Shown: positions 42,921-51,232 of the stretch, one piece after another
Layout of the letters: every line of letters starts with the position of its first letter
Numbering within the stretch: position 1 is the stretch's first letter
Assembly (NCBI RefSeq): GCF_937921625.1
Contig: NZ_CAKZTI010000026.1
Location: forward strand, 1-64,000
Direction: 5' to 3'
DNA: 64,000 nt
From: an uncultured Campylobacter sp.
GTDB lineage: Bacteria > Campylobacterota > Campylobacteria > Campylobacterales > Campylobacteraceae
The notes under the pieces: generated by a model
Database searches by the model: none
Told to the model about the DNA's origin: nothing
The model's input: the letters and a program-made list of their open reading frames with translations, nothing else
Position numbers and translations under genes: made by a program

Positions 42921-43919
42921 CTACCGCCATACCAGCCCCTCGTAAGGCACGCCTTCACAGACGTATTTTTTAATCTGATTTGCCTCGCGACGGATGATTT
43001 GACGCCAGGTTAGGTTCTGTCCCGCTACATTTGCGCAAGATGATAGTTTCTCGATCATTTTTAGCTCGATCTTTTGCACCGCTTCTCGACCGAATCGAAT
43101 ACGCCCCGCGTCCGTTTCAAAATCTTTTGCCGTAATCTCGCGCTTGTTTAACATTCCAAAAATTAATCTATCGCCTAAAATAGGCTTAAAAATCTCTGCA
43201 AGATCTAGATGCAGACTTAGCGCACGGTAGTTTGGCTCGTGTAAAAAGCCGATGCGCGGATCAAGCTCGGTTTTGTAAATTTCGCTGAGGCAGACGCTAT
43301 AAATACGCGTATTTACATAGCTAATGAGGGCATTAATTTTATCTGCCGGCGGGCGTTTGGAGCGCGTCGTAAATTTAAAACTGCGCTGATCCTCGATGAT
43401 TTCGTTCCAGGCCGCGAAATACTGCTTGGCAAAGCCGCCTTCCACCGCCATTACCGCTGCTATGTCGCAGGCGCGCGCTAGAGCATCCAGATGCGGCGCA
43501 GTATCGAGCGAGACGCCGTAAGCCTTGCAATTAATGGCTGCATTTAAGATGCGAGCGCGAGTAATCTCGCGAGCGATAAAAAGGCGCTTAGAAAGATCAT
43601 CAAAAGCCCGCAGCTGCGCCAAAAGCACAAAGCCGCTTTTGTTTACAGAATTTGAAGTATTCGGGAAAAAACTGCCACGGAAGCTCTGATAGGCGCTAAA
43701 AATATGCAACAAAATGTTATTATCAGCCAAAAACGCCATAGCATAAGTATCAAGCTCTACCCGCGCCAAAATATAAATTTCATCAATTGCGTTAATCGGC
43801 AAAATTTTACTAGTTAAAATTCCGCCCTCGTCGTTAAATTTATCGAAGTATAGATTATCATCTTTGCGGCGCAATCGGCCTGGGCTTAAAATAAAATGCG
43901 TGCGATCCGATTTTTGCAT
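42921..43919 (-). CDS. cas1: CRISPR integrase Cas1 (type I-B)
   Basis: Cas1 with Cas2 integrates new spacers at the leader end. The 332-residue product has the N-terminal beta domain (GRLRRKDDNLYF, INAIDEIYILARVELDTYAM) and the C-terminal helical nuclease domain with the conserved metal ligands Glu160 (VEGGFAKQYF), His227 (LHEPNYRALSLHLDL) and Asp239. GRLRRKDN-type starts are common for I-B Cas1. It is the last gene of the cas operon, 16 bp after cas2, next to the leader. The length is normal and the active site intact. Confidence 0.97.
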   Translation of the reverse strand: MQKSDRTHFILSPGRLRRKDDNLYFDKFNDEGGILTSKILPINAIDEIYILARVELDTYAMAFLADNNILLHIFSAYQSFRGSFFPNTSNSVNKSGFVLLAQLRAFDDLSKRLFIAREITRARILNAAINCKAYGVSLDTAPHLDALARACDIAAVMAVEGGFAKQYFAAWNEIIEDQRSFKFTTRSKRPPADKINALISYVNTRIYSVCLSEIYKTELDPRIGFLHEPNYRALSLHLDLAEIFKPILGDRLIFGMLNKREITAKDFETDAGRIRFGREAVQKIELKMIEKLSSCANVAGQNLTWRQIIRREANQIKKYVCEGVPYEGLVWR

Positions 43920-43935
43920 ACTTTATCCTTAAATT

Positions 43936-44214
43936 TTAGCTGAATATTGCCTCGTTTTTATCGCACCCGATGACGAGACGCTGTGAATATTTGAGCGAAT
44001 TAAAAGTATAAATTACTACCGAATCAAGCTTGCTGGCGCATTCTTTTTGCAAAATCGCCATTAATTTTTTAAGATCGCTCGCTCTGATTTCACCCTCAAA
44101 AACGCTGAATTGCACGCGAGGCAGAAACTTCTCAACCGCCTTTCGGACGCGCGCAGCGTTATTTTTCTCCTTTTCGTCGCTGCTTGAAATATCGTAAAAT
44201 AAAATAGCGTACAT
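43936..44214 (-). CDS. cas2: CRISPR-associated endonuclease-fold Cas2
   Basis: Cas2 is the small ferredoxin-fold dimer at the centre of the Cas1-Cas2 integrase. From ATG 44214 (MYAILFYDISSSDEKEK) the product has 92 residues, with LPRVQFSVFEGEI and the C-terminal strand LDSVVIYTFNS typical of Cas2. An upstream ATG at 44232 lies inside cas4; the 44214 start has GGAG five bases before it, and that GGAG overlaps the cas4 stop codon. The second metal-binding Asp is in YDIS. Confidence 0.95.
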   Translation of the reverse strand: MYAILFYDISSSDEKEKNNAARVRKAVEKFLPRVQFSVFEGEIRASDLKKLMAILQKECASKLDSVVIYTFNSLKYSQRLVIGCDKNEAIFS

Positions 44215-44222
44215 TCTATCTC

Positions 44223-44720
44223 CTAAATGCAATAATCACGATAAGCGCAACTCTCGCAAATCTTTTGCGGGCTAAATTTAGGCGGCTTTGGCTCGTTCAC
44301 AAGGGCGATAATGTCGTTTAGAATTATTTCGATTTTAGTGAAATTTTCGGCGTTATCCTCAATGGCTATGACGGTTTTGCCGCTAATTAATTTGCCTTTT
44401 ACCTCTTTTAAATTTAAGCCTGTTTTTAAAAGATAGATGTAAAAAAGTAGCTGCATCTTGCCCGCAAGCTCGTTTTTTAAGCTCTTTTTGTATTCGGTAA
44501 TGAGATAATGTCCGCGCTGCTTGGAGAGCCTGTCGAATTTCAAATTTGAAAATGCAAAGTCCTGCAAATCGCTCTCTTTAATATCTGCTAGCGCCTTGCC
44601 CATCAGCACGTTTTCATCCTCCTGATCTGCGTGGATATGGTGAGCGTAAAGCCACGCCTCGCGCTTGCAGGTGACGTAATAATTCACAAGCGTGCCGGTG
44701 ATTTGGTCTTTGCAAAACAT
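44223..44720 (-). CDS. cas4: CRISPR-associated exonuclease Cas4
   Basis: Cas4 is a RecB-like, iron-sulfur nuclease that trims prespacers and helps choose the PAM. The 165-residue product has Cys18 in YYVTCKREAWLY and the C-terminal cluster CESCAYRDYC (Cys155, Cys158, Cys164), together the four ligands of the 4Fe-4S cluster. The RecB motif appears as HYLITEYKKSLK. It is a stand-alone Cas4, as usual in I-B. The start overlaps the cas3 stop by one base (TAATG), and its end overlaps the ribosome site of cas2. Confidence 0.96.
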   Translation of the reverse strand: MFCKDQITGTLVNYYVTCKREAWLYAHHIHADQEDENVLMGKALADIKESDLQDFAFSNLKFDRLSKQRGHYLITEYKKSLKNELAGKMQLLFYIYLLKTGLNLKEVKGKLISGKTVIAIEDNAENFTKIEIILNDIIALVNEPKPPKFSPQKICESCAYRDYCI

Positions 44721-46915
44721 TAGTCGAAAAACTCATTCTTGAGATTTAAGGCGGCATCCTTTTTAATCCCGAAATTATTATTGTACGAAGTATCGCCGAA
44801 TGGTAAATAATAAACATCTTTTAGCCCATCAATACGCTTTATATTTAAACGCTTTGCATCAAATTCTGTGATATTTACACCAAATCTATTAATTTTCTTA
44901 ATAGTATTCGTAAATATATCTTTCTTATTAAATTTGTCCATATCAAGCCTATTGATTTCAAAAATTTCATTTTGAAATTTTTTAATATAATCTTCTTTTG
45001 GCTCAATTATTACTAAAATTTTAAGTCTATCATCCATCGCCTCGCTAATCTTTTCGTTTATATCGTAAAATCCGAGCTCTCGCATCTGCTCCGCCAAAAA
45101 TAAACTTTCTAGGCTTTGCTTTATGGCGCTGAAATACCTAGTGGAAATATCTAAAATTTCGCTTTCGATGATATCTCTTTGCTTTAGAATTTTTACCAAA
45201 ATAGTATCGCTAATGCGTTTTAAATCACCGTAAATGAGATCGGAATAGTCGCAAATATCGTTAAATACGTATAATTCTCCCAGAGCTGTGAAATTTCTAT
45301 TTATGCGACCGGCAGTTTGGATAATCGAGCTAATGGGCGCTATCTCTCTAAATCCAACATCAAAATCCAAATCCACGCCAGCTTCAATAGACTGTGTAGA
45401 AATTAGCAAGATCGGATCACCGCGCCCACTTTTATTTTTTGCAATTGCATCTTTTATATTTTCGATATTTTTTCGTTTGTGATCATCGCACATATATCCG
45501 TTTAGGCAAAAAACTTTAAATTCATCGTAAAATTCCAAAAATAGCTCTTGCGCTTTTTTAATGGTATTTACGACGACTAGTGTATTTTTGCCTTTTGCCG
45601 ATTGTTTAATCTTATCTTTTAAAGCACTCTCATTGCCATCAAACCACTTTAAAACGTATCTATTTTGGTCTTTGAAATAATCTAAATTTGAAATTTCTTT
45701 AAATTTAGTCGTATCAACAATAGGCATCGTGGCGGACATAAAGATAAAAATGCAGCCAAATTTCTCCGCCATCATCTCGCAAAGTTTCATAAAATCCGCC
45801 CTGAACTTATACGGTACTGCCTGCGCCTCATCGATTATTATTACACTATTTTTTAATCGGTTAAATTTTACGCTATCTTTATTTTTGTTTCCAAAGAGTG
45901 CAAATATAAATTGATATAGCGTGGTTACGTTAATATCTCCGCTAAAGGAATCTATCAAAAATTTAACTTTAGAATAGCGATCTTGCGGGGTACTTTCATC
46001 TATCGTAGTTTTGTGATGAATTTTATGAATTAATATATTTTTATCGTCTTCGAAAATCTCTTTTATCTCATCATAAACTTGATCTATGATAGCCGTAAAC
46101 GGCAGCACGTAAATAATACGTTCTTTATTAAATTTAGCGGCAAAATTTAGCGCAGTCAAAGTCTTACCGTAGCCTGTAGGCGCGGTTAAAGTAAAAAGAT
46201 TATGATCTACATCGAAATTATTTAAAACGAATTTTCTAAACTCACTTCTTTTTTCATTTGGCTTACGTTTTTCCAGAGCTTTGATATATTTTTCGATCGT
46301 ATTAAGATTCGCCGGTTTAGAAATAGGAATTCTTTGATTAAAAATAGCTTCATATTTATCACTATAAATAAGCGACGAAAATATGTCTTTGAAATTTAAA
46401 AAGTCATCGTAATCAAACTTCTTTTTCGCAAATTTGAAATATTCTCTTAAATGTTTAGCTTTAATTAAAAGCTCATTTTTATCCCTTTTAATATCTTTGT
46501 AAATTTCTAAACCTAAAGCTTTATCTAAGACTTCATCCCAAAAGCCTAGCTCTTTCGAGCTCTCAAAATATTTACCGAAATTTTTATTTTGCGTTGTAAG
46601 CTCACAAAAATTTTCTACATTTCCATGGTGTGATACGATGGATAAAAACCCAAAAGCCGTATCTAGCTCATTAAATTCTGAATTTAGTAAAAATATGTAA
46701 GCGGATAATAAAGCATGATTTTTATCTGCAATTTTTTCGGTAGGATTTTTGATATAAATTTGAAAATTAGTTTTTAGCTTAGCTATATCGTGATAAATTT
46801 TAATGCATTGTAAAAGCCTACTATCCGTTTCAGCAAGCATATTTGTTATATGCTTTATTAGCGGTTTATTAGGATGCGATAGCAGCTCACTTTGCAAAGT
46901 AGACCTTGTAGTCAT
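44720..46915 (-). CDS. cas3: CRISPR effector nuclease-helicase Cas3 (HD plus DExH)
   Basis: Cas3 is recruited to the Cascade-bound target and degrades it. The 731-residue product has an N-terminal HD nuclease domain (KIYHDIAKLKTN with His42-Asp43, further His67 and His96-His97) followed by a superfamily 2 helicase: Walker A TAPTGYGKT (244-252), the DEAQ box (VIIIDEAQAVPYKF), MSAT, and motifs ISTQSIEAGVDLDFD and QTAGRINRN. No insertion or truncation is seen, so both activities seem intact. It overlaps cas5 by 29 bp and cas4 by 1 bp. Confidence 0.97.
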   Translation of the reverse strand: MTTRSTLQSELLSHPNKPLIKHITNMLAETDSRLLQCIKIYHDIAKLKTNFQIYIKNPTEKIADKNHALLSAYIFLLNSEFNELDTAFGFLSIVSHHGNVENFCELTTQNKNFGKYFESSKELGFWDEVLDKALGLEIYKDIKRDKNELLIKAKHLREYFKFAKKKFDYDDFLNFKDIFSSLIYSDKYEAIFNQRIPISKPANLNTIEKYIKALEKRKPNEKRSEFRKFVLNNFDVDHNLFTLTAPTGYGKTLTALNFAAKFNKERIIYVLPFTAIIDQVYDEIKEIFEDDKNILIHKIHHKTTIDESTPQDRYSKVKFLIDSFSGDINVTTLYQFIFALFGNKNKDSVKFNRLKNSVIIIDEAQAVPYKFRADFMKLCEMMAEKFGCIFIFMSATMPIVDTTKFKEISNLDYFKDQNRYVLKWFDGNESALKDKIKQSAKGKNTLVVVNTIKKAQELFLEFYDEFKVFCLNGYMCDDHKRKNIENIKDAIAKNKSGRGDPILLISTQSIEAGVDLDFDVGFREIAPISSIIQTAGRINRNFTALGELYVFNDICDYSDLIYGDLKRISDTILVKILKQRDIIESEILDISTRYFSAIKQSLESLFLAEQMRELGFYDINEKISEAMDDRLKILVIIEPKEDYIKKFQNEIFEINRLDMDKFNKKDIFTNTIKKINRFGVNITEFDAKRLNIKRIDGLKDVYYLPFGDTSYNNNFGIKKDAALNLKNEFFD

Positions 46916-47600
46916 TTATTTGATAAATATTTCCTCTATTCTTTGCTTTGATTTGACTATTGCCGCCTAGCTTGATAACGAAATCTTTAAAATCCTTAAA
47001 AATTCGACCCTCTTCGCATCCGCAAGCCATTCTAGCCGTAGTAAGTCTGATATCAAAGCTTTGTGCATCAAATATAAAATCGTCCATCAAAACGAACGTA
47101 TCTATAAAACTTTCTTTTTCATGAACCAATTCACAATTTTTTATCTCGATATATTTAAAATCCGCTATACAAAAATTTATACCTAAATATGGCGTAAAGA
47201 CACATCTATGAGCTTTTAAGCTGTTGATTATATTTTCTTTATAAGAAACATTTAAAGCACTTAAATCAACGAATATAACATATCTAGGATCTTTTATTAG
47301 CTCTTTATAAAACTGCTTTTTCTCACTAGAATCTTGGTAGCCTTGTTCGATATGCATACTTGAAGATAGAGCAAATTTTATACCGTTAAAAATCATAGTT
47401 TTTTTGCGAAATTGCGAACTTAAAATAACGCTATAACCTATATCGTTAAGTTTAAAATAATTCATTTCACCTATAATCGCCCCCAAAAACCCCATTACTG
47501 CAGTCTTTGGCGGCACCGGGTATGTAAGAGACGAGTAGATAGTAGCCGGATGAGAAAAATGCGCATAATCTCCCGATAGCTCAAAAGCTATTATATCCAT
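46887..47600 (-). CDS. cas5: Cascade subunit Cas5 (Cas5b/Cas5h)
   Basis: Cas5 binds the 5' tag of the crRNA in the type I-B Cascade. The 237-residue product opens with the family pattern ELSGDYAHFSHPATIYSSL, then TYPVPPKTAVMGFLGAIIGE, as in Csh-type Cas5. The start ATG 47600 immediately follows the cas7 stop (TAAATG), and the end overlaps cas3 by 29 bp. Confidence 0.95.
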   Translation of the reverse strand: MDIIAFELSGDYAHFSHPATIYSSLTYPVPPKTAVMGFLGAIIGEMNYFKLNDIGYSVILSSQFRKKTMIFNGIKFALSSSMHIEQGYQDSSEKKQFYKELIKDPRYVIFVDLSALNVSYKENIINSLKAHRCVFTPYLGINFCIADFKYIEIKNCELVHEKESFIDTFVLMDDFIFDAQSFDIRLTTARMACGCEEGRIFKDFKDFVIKLGGNSQIKAKNRGNIYQINDYKVYFAK

Positions 47601-48518
47601 TTAAAATCCTATTTTTATCCAATTACTATCAAATTGTGATCTGTTATTTTGCTCGAAGTCAAAATCACTCATATACTCTATTTTTTCGATCTCTTGCGCG
47701 TATCTAGTAAGTTTAGCTTTTAATCTAGAAAAATCAATCGTAAAATCATTTATACTTCTTATCTCCACATCTTCTTTGCTACTATTTATAGCCACACAGT
47801 TATTTAAATCTCCAGCGAAAGTATCATTTTTATATGTAATTACTAGCATAAATCTAGGCATCTGACCCATTTTCGTGCGAGTAATTAAATTTTTAGTCCC
47901 ACTCCAGAGCGCGCTTAAAATCACTTTCACATCATCTTCACTTAAATTTGTAATCTTTGCACTATGATTATCCACTATTCCGTAAGTTGCAAAGATTGCA
48001 TAATTTAAAAAATCTTCTTCCCTAAACGTTTTATTCGCCTTATCGCTACCGCTTGCAAATGCGCCGGTGCCTTTTATATGCTCTACCGCAACTCTATGAA
48101 GCGATCTGCTCATTCTAAACTGAATGGGTCCAACAAATTGAATTCCGGCTGTTTTTATGCCTTCTTTTTTCATCTCGTCTTTATCCGATATCGGCAAAAC
48201 TCCACCAAATGCGCGAATATCGATAAATTTAGATAAAATTTCTTTTTCAATCTCGATTTTTTCTTGCTTAACGTTAATTACTTCACGTATTGCGCTTTTG
48301 CAATCTAAGATATTTTCATCTCTTTTATACTCTTTAATGAAAATCGCACTTTCGTCTTTTTTCATAATTTCATCTCTAATTGTTCGCTTTATACGTACAT
48401 CAGTAACTTCTGCTATACCCGTCTCATCGTCTATCCTAGGAGCGTTATCTCTTAGCATATCGCCGTTTGGATTAAAATTTTCGCCGTCCCAAAGAAATAG
48501 AATTTCTTTCTTTTTCAT
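47601..48518 (-). CDS. cas7: Cascade backbone subunit Cas7 (Csh2 family)
   Basis: Cas7 polymerises along the crRNA spacer. The 305-residue product begins with the Csh2 signature FLWDGENFNPNGDMLRDNAP and has RIDDETGIAEVTDVRIKR, IQFVGPIQFRMSRSLHRV and a Gly-rich MPRFMLVITY region typical of I-B Cas7. It overlaps cas8b by one base (TAATG) and is followed directly by cas5. The length and order fit subtype I-B. Confidence 0.96.
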   Translation of the reverse strand: MKKKEILFLWDGENFNPNGDMLRDNAPRIDDETGIAEVTDVRIKRTIRDEIMKKDESAIFIKEYKRDENILDCKSAIREVINVKQEKIEIEKEILSKFIDIRAFGGVLPISDKDEMKKEGIKTAGIQFVGPIQFRMSRSLHRVAVEHIKGTGAFASGSDKANKTFREEDFLNYAIFATYGIVDNHSAKITNLSEDDVKVILSALWSGTKNLITRTKMGQMPRFMLVITYKNDTFAGDLNNCVAINSSKEDVEIRSINDFTIDFSRLKAKLTRYAQEIEKIEYMSDFDFEQNNRSQFDSNWIKIGF

Positions 48519-50311
48519 TACTCGTCTCCTTGAGTGTTATCTTTAATATATTTCGTAAAATCACTTCCGCCCATAGCAAAAGCTAGCGTTACATAAGCGC
48601 TCTTAACCCGCTTTTGAGATAAAAACGCACTTGGTAAAATTCCGATCAAAATATCGCGCATGATTTCTATATTAGCACTTCTTTTTCCTCGCGATACATT
48701 GGAGAGTTTTTTGTTAGTTTCATCGCACTTAGTCCAAATCCGTTCTAAAAGCTCTTTCGTAATTAGTCCGGCATTATTCAGCCATTTTTCAAATGAACTA
48801 TTTTTGCTAATAGCAAATTGGCGATTTATCAACCCTGCAGACATCATTCCTAGCAAATATGCGCTCTGCAACACTTCATTATCTTTTAGAAATTCGCTAT
48901 TTTTCAAAATAGAGCTTATTAGCTCTTTTTTATCGCTTAAGCTTTGCAAATTAACCTCCCTTGCAAATGATATTTTTTCATTTAAAGCACCCATTTCATT
49001 AAAGAAATTTTGATATTTTTCGATACTTTCTATACTTCTATTTTGATATGTCTTAACGCGATTAAAATAAAATCCCCATTCTATTTTTGACGCATAGCTA
49101 GAGTTAATATTGCCTTTATAAATCAAAGTAGCATATTTTTCCATCATATCGTCCAAATTCATCCTATTTTGCGATAATAAAAAATTCATAATGTCGATGT
49201 TTTTAAGAAATAAATTTTGCATGTAAATAGTATCATCTTGTTGATCTTTACTATCTTTTCGCCTAATCGCCCTAATATTATATCTACCCATTAAATCGGA
49301 AATTTTAGAAATATAAGACGGCAATACATCATCTATTTGCAATAATACATTAACCGCAGCATTGCTTTTTTTATAAAATAAAATTGTATTTAGTACGGGC
49401 ATATTTGCTTGTGCTTTAGCTACGAATTCCAACTCGTAATTAATACTTTCTTCGATATTTTGTATGCCTTGCAGATCTTTTTTCTTTTCGCTCGGATCTT
49501 TTAAAATTTCCACTATTTTTTCTAATAAATTTGCATCATTTACCATTAACGTCGGTAAGACCGCCATTTTATCCCCGTAAAAATTAAAAGATAATTCCTT
49601 ATCAATTGCCATAAAACCGTTTTTAACCAAATTTGCATTAGCACTATTTAGAGGTAGTAATCTAACTTTAATGTCTTGTAAAGCAGTCGGTAACTCATTT
49701 ACGGAACAAAACGCTAAATTCGCATCTCCGCCGATACCAATACTATTTGTAAGCATATCATAACCATAAATTTTGGCAGTTTTACCATTATTGCTATCGC
49801 CTAAATGACTCATAAAAATACTTTTAAAATACGCTGAAATCGGTATACTCTCCCAAGATAATGCAAAAAAAGTAGCTACTTTCATGCCCTTTTTCTTAGG
49901 CTCTTCTTGTAGAGTTGTAATTTCACTTAAAATATCATCAAAAAAGCTCTCGTTTAAGCTAGATAAATCCGTTAATATTTTATCATTTTTGATATCGTCA
50001 GGATTGAAGCAAGAGAGCATATTTTTTACGGCTTTTAAAATTCCTTTTATAAATTTAGGAGTATCGTCTTTTACGGCTTTGCTAATGAATTGGACATTAG
50101 GGAACAAATTGCCAGAATTCGCGCCTATGCCAAATCTACAAACTATTAAATCGTCTCTTGAAATATTATTATTTACTGATATTTCTTTACTTTTAATATC
50201 GCAAAGATAAATTTTAATAGCATCGTATTCATAGCTCTTGTTGTTGATTTTAGTTTTCTGTTTATCATAAATTTCGCCGATACTAGAAAAAATTTTAACT
50301 ATATCGCCCAA
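48518..50311 (-). CDS. cas8b: Cascade large subunit Cas8b (Csh1/TM1802 family)
   Basis: Cas8b recognises the PAM and starts R-loop formation. The 597-residue product is divergent, as usual for large subunits, but its length, its place directly before cas7-cas5-cas3, and segments such as FALSWESIPISAYFKSIFM and AYLLGMMSAGLINRQFA identify it with TM1802/Csh1. No Cys4 zinc motif was recognised. It starts at TTG 50311 with AAAGGA seven bases upstream. It is the first gene behind the promoter at 50339-50368, so it heads a seven-gene operon to cas1. Confidence 0.88.
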   Translation of the reverse strand: MGDIVKIFSSIGEIYDKQKTKINNKSYEYDAIKIYLCDIKSKEISVNNNISRDDLIVCRFGIGANSGNLFPNVQFISKAVKDDTPKFIKGILKAVKNMLSCFNPDDIKNDKILTDLSSLNESFFDDILSEITTLQEEPKKKGMKVATFFALSWESIPISAYFKSIFMSHLGDSNNGKTAKIYGYDMLTNSIGIGGDANLAFCSVNELPTALQDIKVRLLPLNSANANLVKNGFMAIDKELSFNFYGDKMAVLPTLMVNDANLLEKIVEILKDPSEKKKDLQGIQNIEESINYELEFVAKAQANMPVLNTILFYKKSNAAVNVLLQIDDVLPSYISKISDLMGRYNIRAIRRKDSKDQQDDTIYMQNLFLKNIDIMNFLLSQNRMNLDDMMEKYATLIYKGNINSSYASKIEWGFYFNRVKTYQNRSIESIEKYQNFFNEMGALNEKISFAREVNLQSLSDKKELISSILKNSEFLKDNEVLQSAYLLGMMSAGLINRQFAISKNSSFEKWLNNAGLITKELLERIWTKCDETNKKLSNVSRGKRSANIEIMRDILIGILPSAFLSQKRVKSAYVTLAFAMGGSDFTKYIKDNTQGDE

Positions 50312-50338
50312 AATTTATCCTTTCTAAAATATAGGTGA

Positions 50339-50368
50339 ATTATAACTAAATTTTAATTATATTGTCAA
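50339..50368 (-). promoter_or_regulatory. Sigma-70 promoter for the cas8b-cas1 operon
   Basis: On the minus strand TTGACA (50368-50363) and TATAAT (50344-50339) are 18 bp apart, a consensus pair 28 bp before the TTG start of cas8b. It lies in the 117-bp gap between cas6 and cas8b, so cas6 and the effector/adaptation genes can be transcribed separately. No operator-like inverted repeat overlaps it. Confidence 0.75.
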
Positions 50369-50428
50369 TAGTTATTGTATTTTAAAAGAATGATTTGCCT
50401 TTTTTAGATTTTTATTATACAATCGATT

Positions 50429-51160
50429 TCAAAGCAAGCAATTATCCTTTTTAGGATTTGAAATTTGTACTTTAATAAGGTCTTGCTTTACAACCTCCAA
50501 AACCCCTACTCCGTAGTTCATACACCCACTTCCAGCGCCCGTGCCAAGGATCAAATTTATTAGTTCAGCCCTAGCTATAATTCTCCATCTTGCTTGCCAC
50601 GCATATACCGGCTCGCGATTGTTGCCATAATAGAATTTCACAGACTCACCCGGCTTTTGCCACAATAAATTTAACTCCATTTCGCCATCATATTTTCGCT
50701 CCATAATCGTTTCAAATCGCTGTAAAATATTTGTCTTCATCATCTCTAAATGCCTGCTATCTTGCGGCTGCAAATAGACTTTATGCCCCAAAAGCCCGCT
50801 TACTGCGCACGCCACGTAGCCTTGCACAATAGCTTCGTTCTCGCAAATTTTATGATTTTTCGCTTCGACGGTAGTTTGCGTAAATAGAATTTCACCCAAG
50901 CTTAGCCCGTCTTTTAGCACTGCTAGCGCGATTTTACGTTCAAACTCCGGCTCGCATGAAGCAAATCGCACGCGCAAATCCTCTCCTCGCAAGATAAAAT
51001 CAAACACCGTGCGTTTAAAAATTTTACCGCTTGATTCGTGCCTGTATCCTACGTGCTCTGAAGCTGGCAGATAGCGATAAAGAAAGCCCTGAATCAGCTG
51101 CGAGAGAGATTTTGTGATTTTTAGATTTTTAGTTGGTAATTTTGCGTTGATGATTAGCAT
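50429..51160 (-). CDS. cas6: crRNA-processing endoribonuclease Cas6
   Basis: Cas6 cuts the pre-crRNA within each repeat, leaving the 8-nt tag. From ATG 51160 (MLIINAKLPTKNLK) the product has 243 residues, with FKRTVFDFILRG in the first ferredoxin fold, VKFYYGNN, and the C-terminal glycine-rich loop LGTGAGSGCMNYGVGVLEV that marks Cas6. The upstream frame to 51193 is ignored because AAAGGAG lies five bases before ATG 51160. It is separated from cas8b by a promoter-containing gap, and glyS lies upstream on the same strand. Confidence 0.93.
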   Translation of the reverse strand: MLIINAKLPTKNLKITKSLSQLIQGFLYRYLPASEHVGYRHESSGKIFKRTVFDFILRGEDLRVRFASCEPEFERKIALAVLKDGLSLGEILFTQTTVEAKNHKICENEAIVQGYVACAVSGLLGHKVYLQPQDSRHLEMMKTNILQRFETIMERKYDGEMELNLLWQKPGESVKFYYGNNREPVYAWQARWRIIARAELINLILGTGAGSGCMNYGVGVLEVVKQDLIKVQISNPKKDNCLL

Positions 51161-51232
51161 TTGCGCTCCTTTGCGCGGTAAAATTTTGCCCAAGATTCGT
51201 GCAAACCTTGGGCGAATGAGCTCTAAGCGGAA

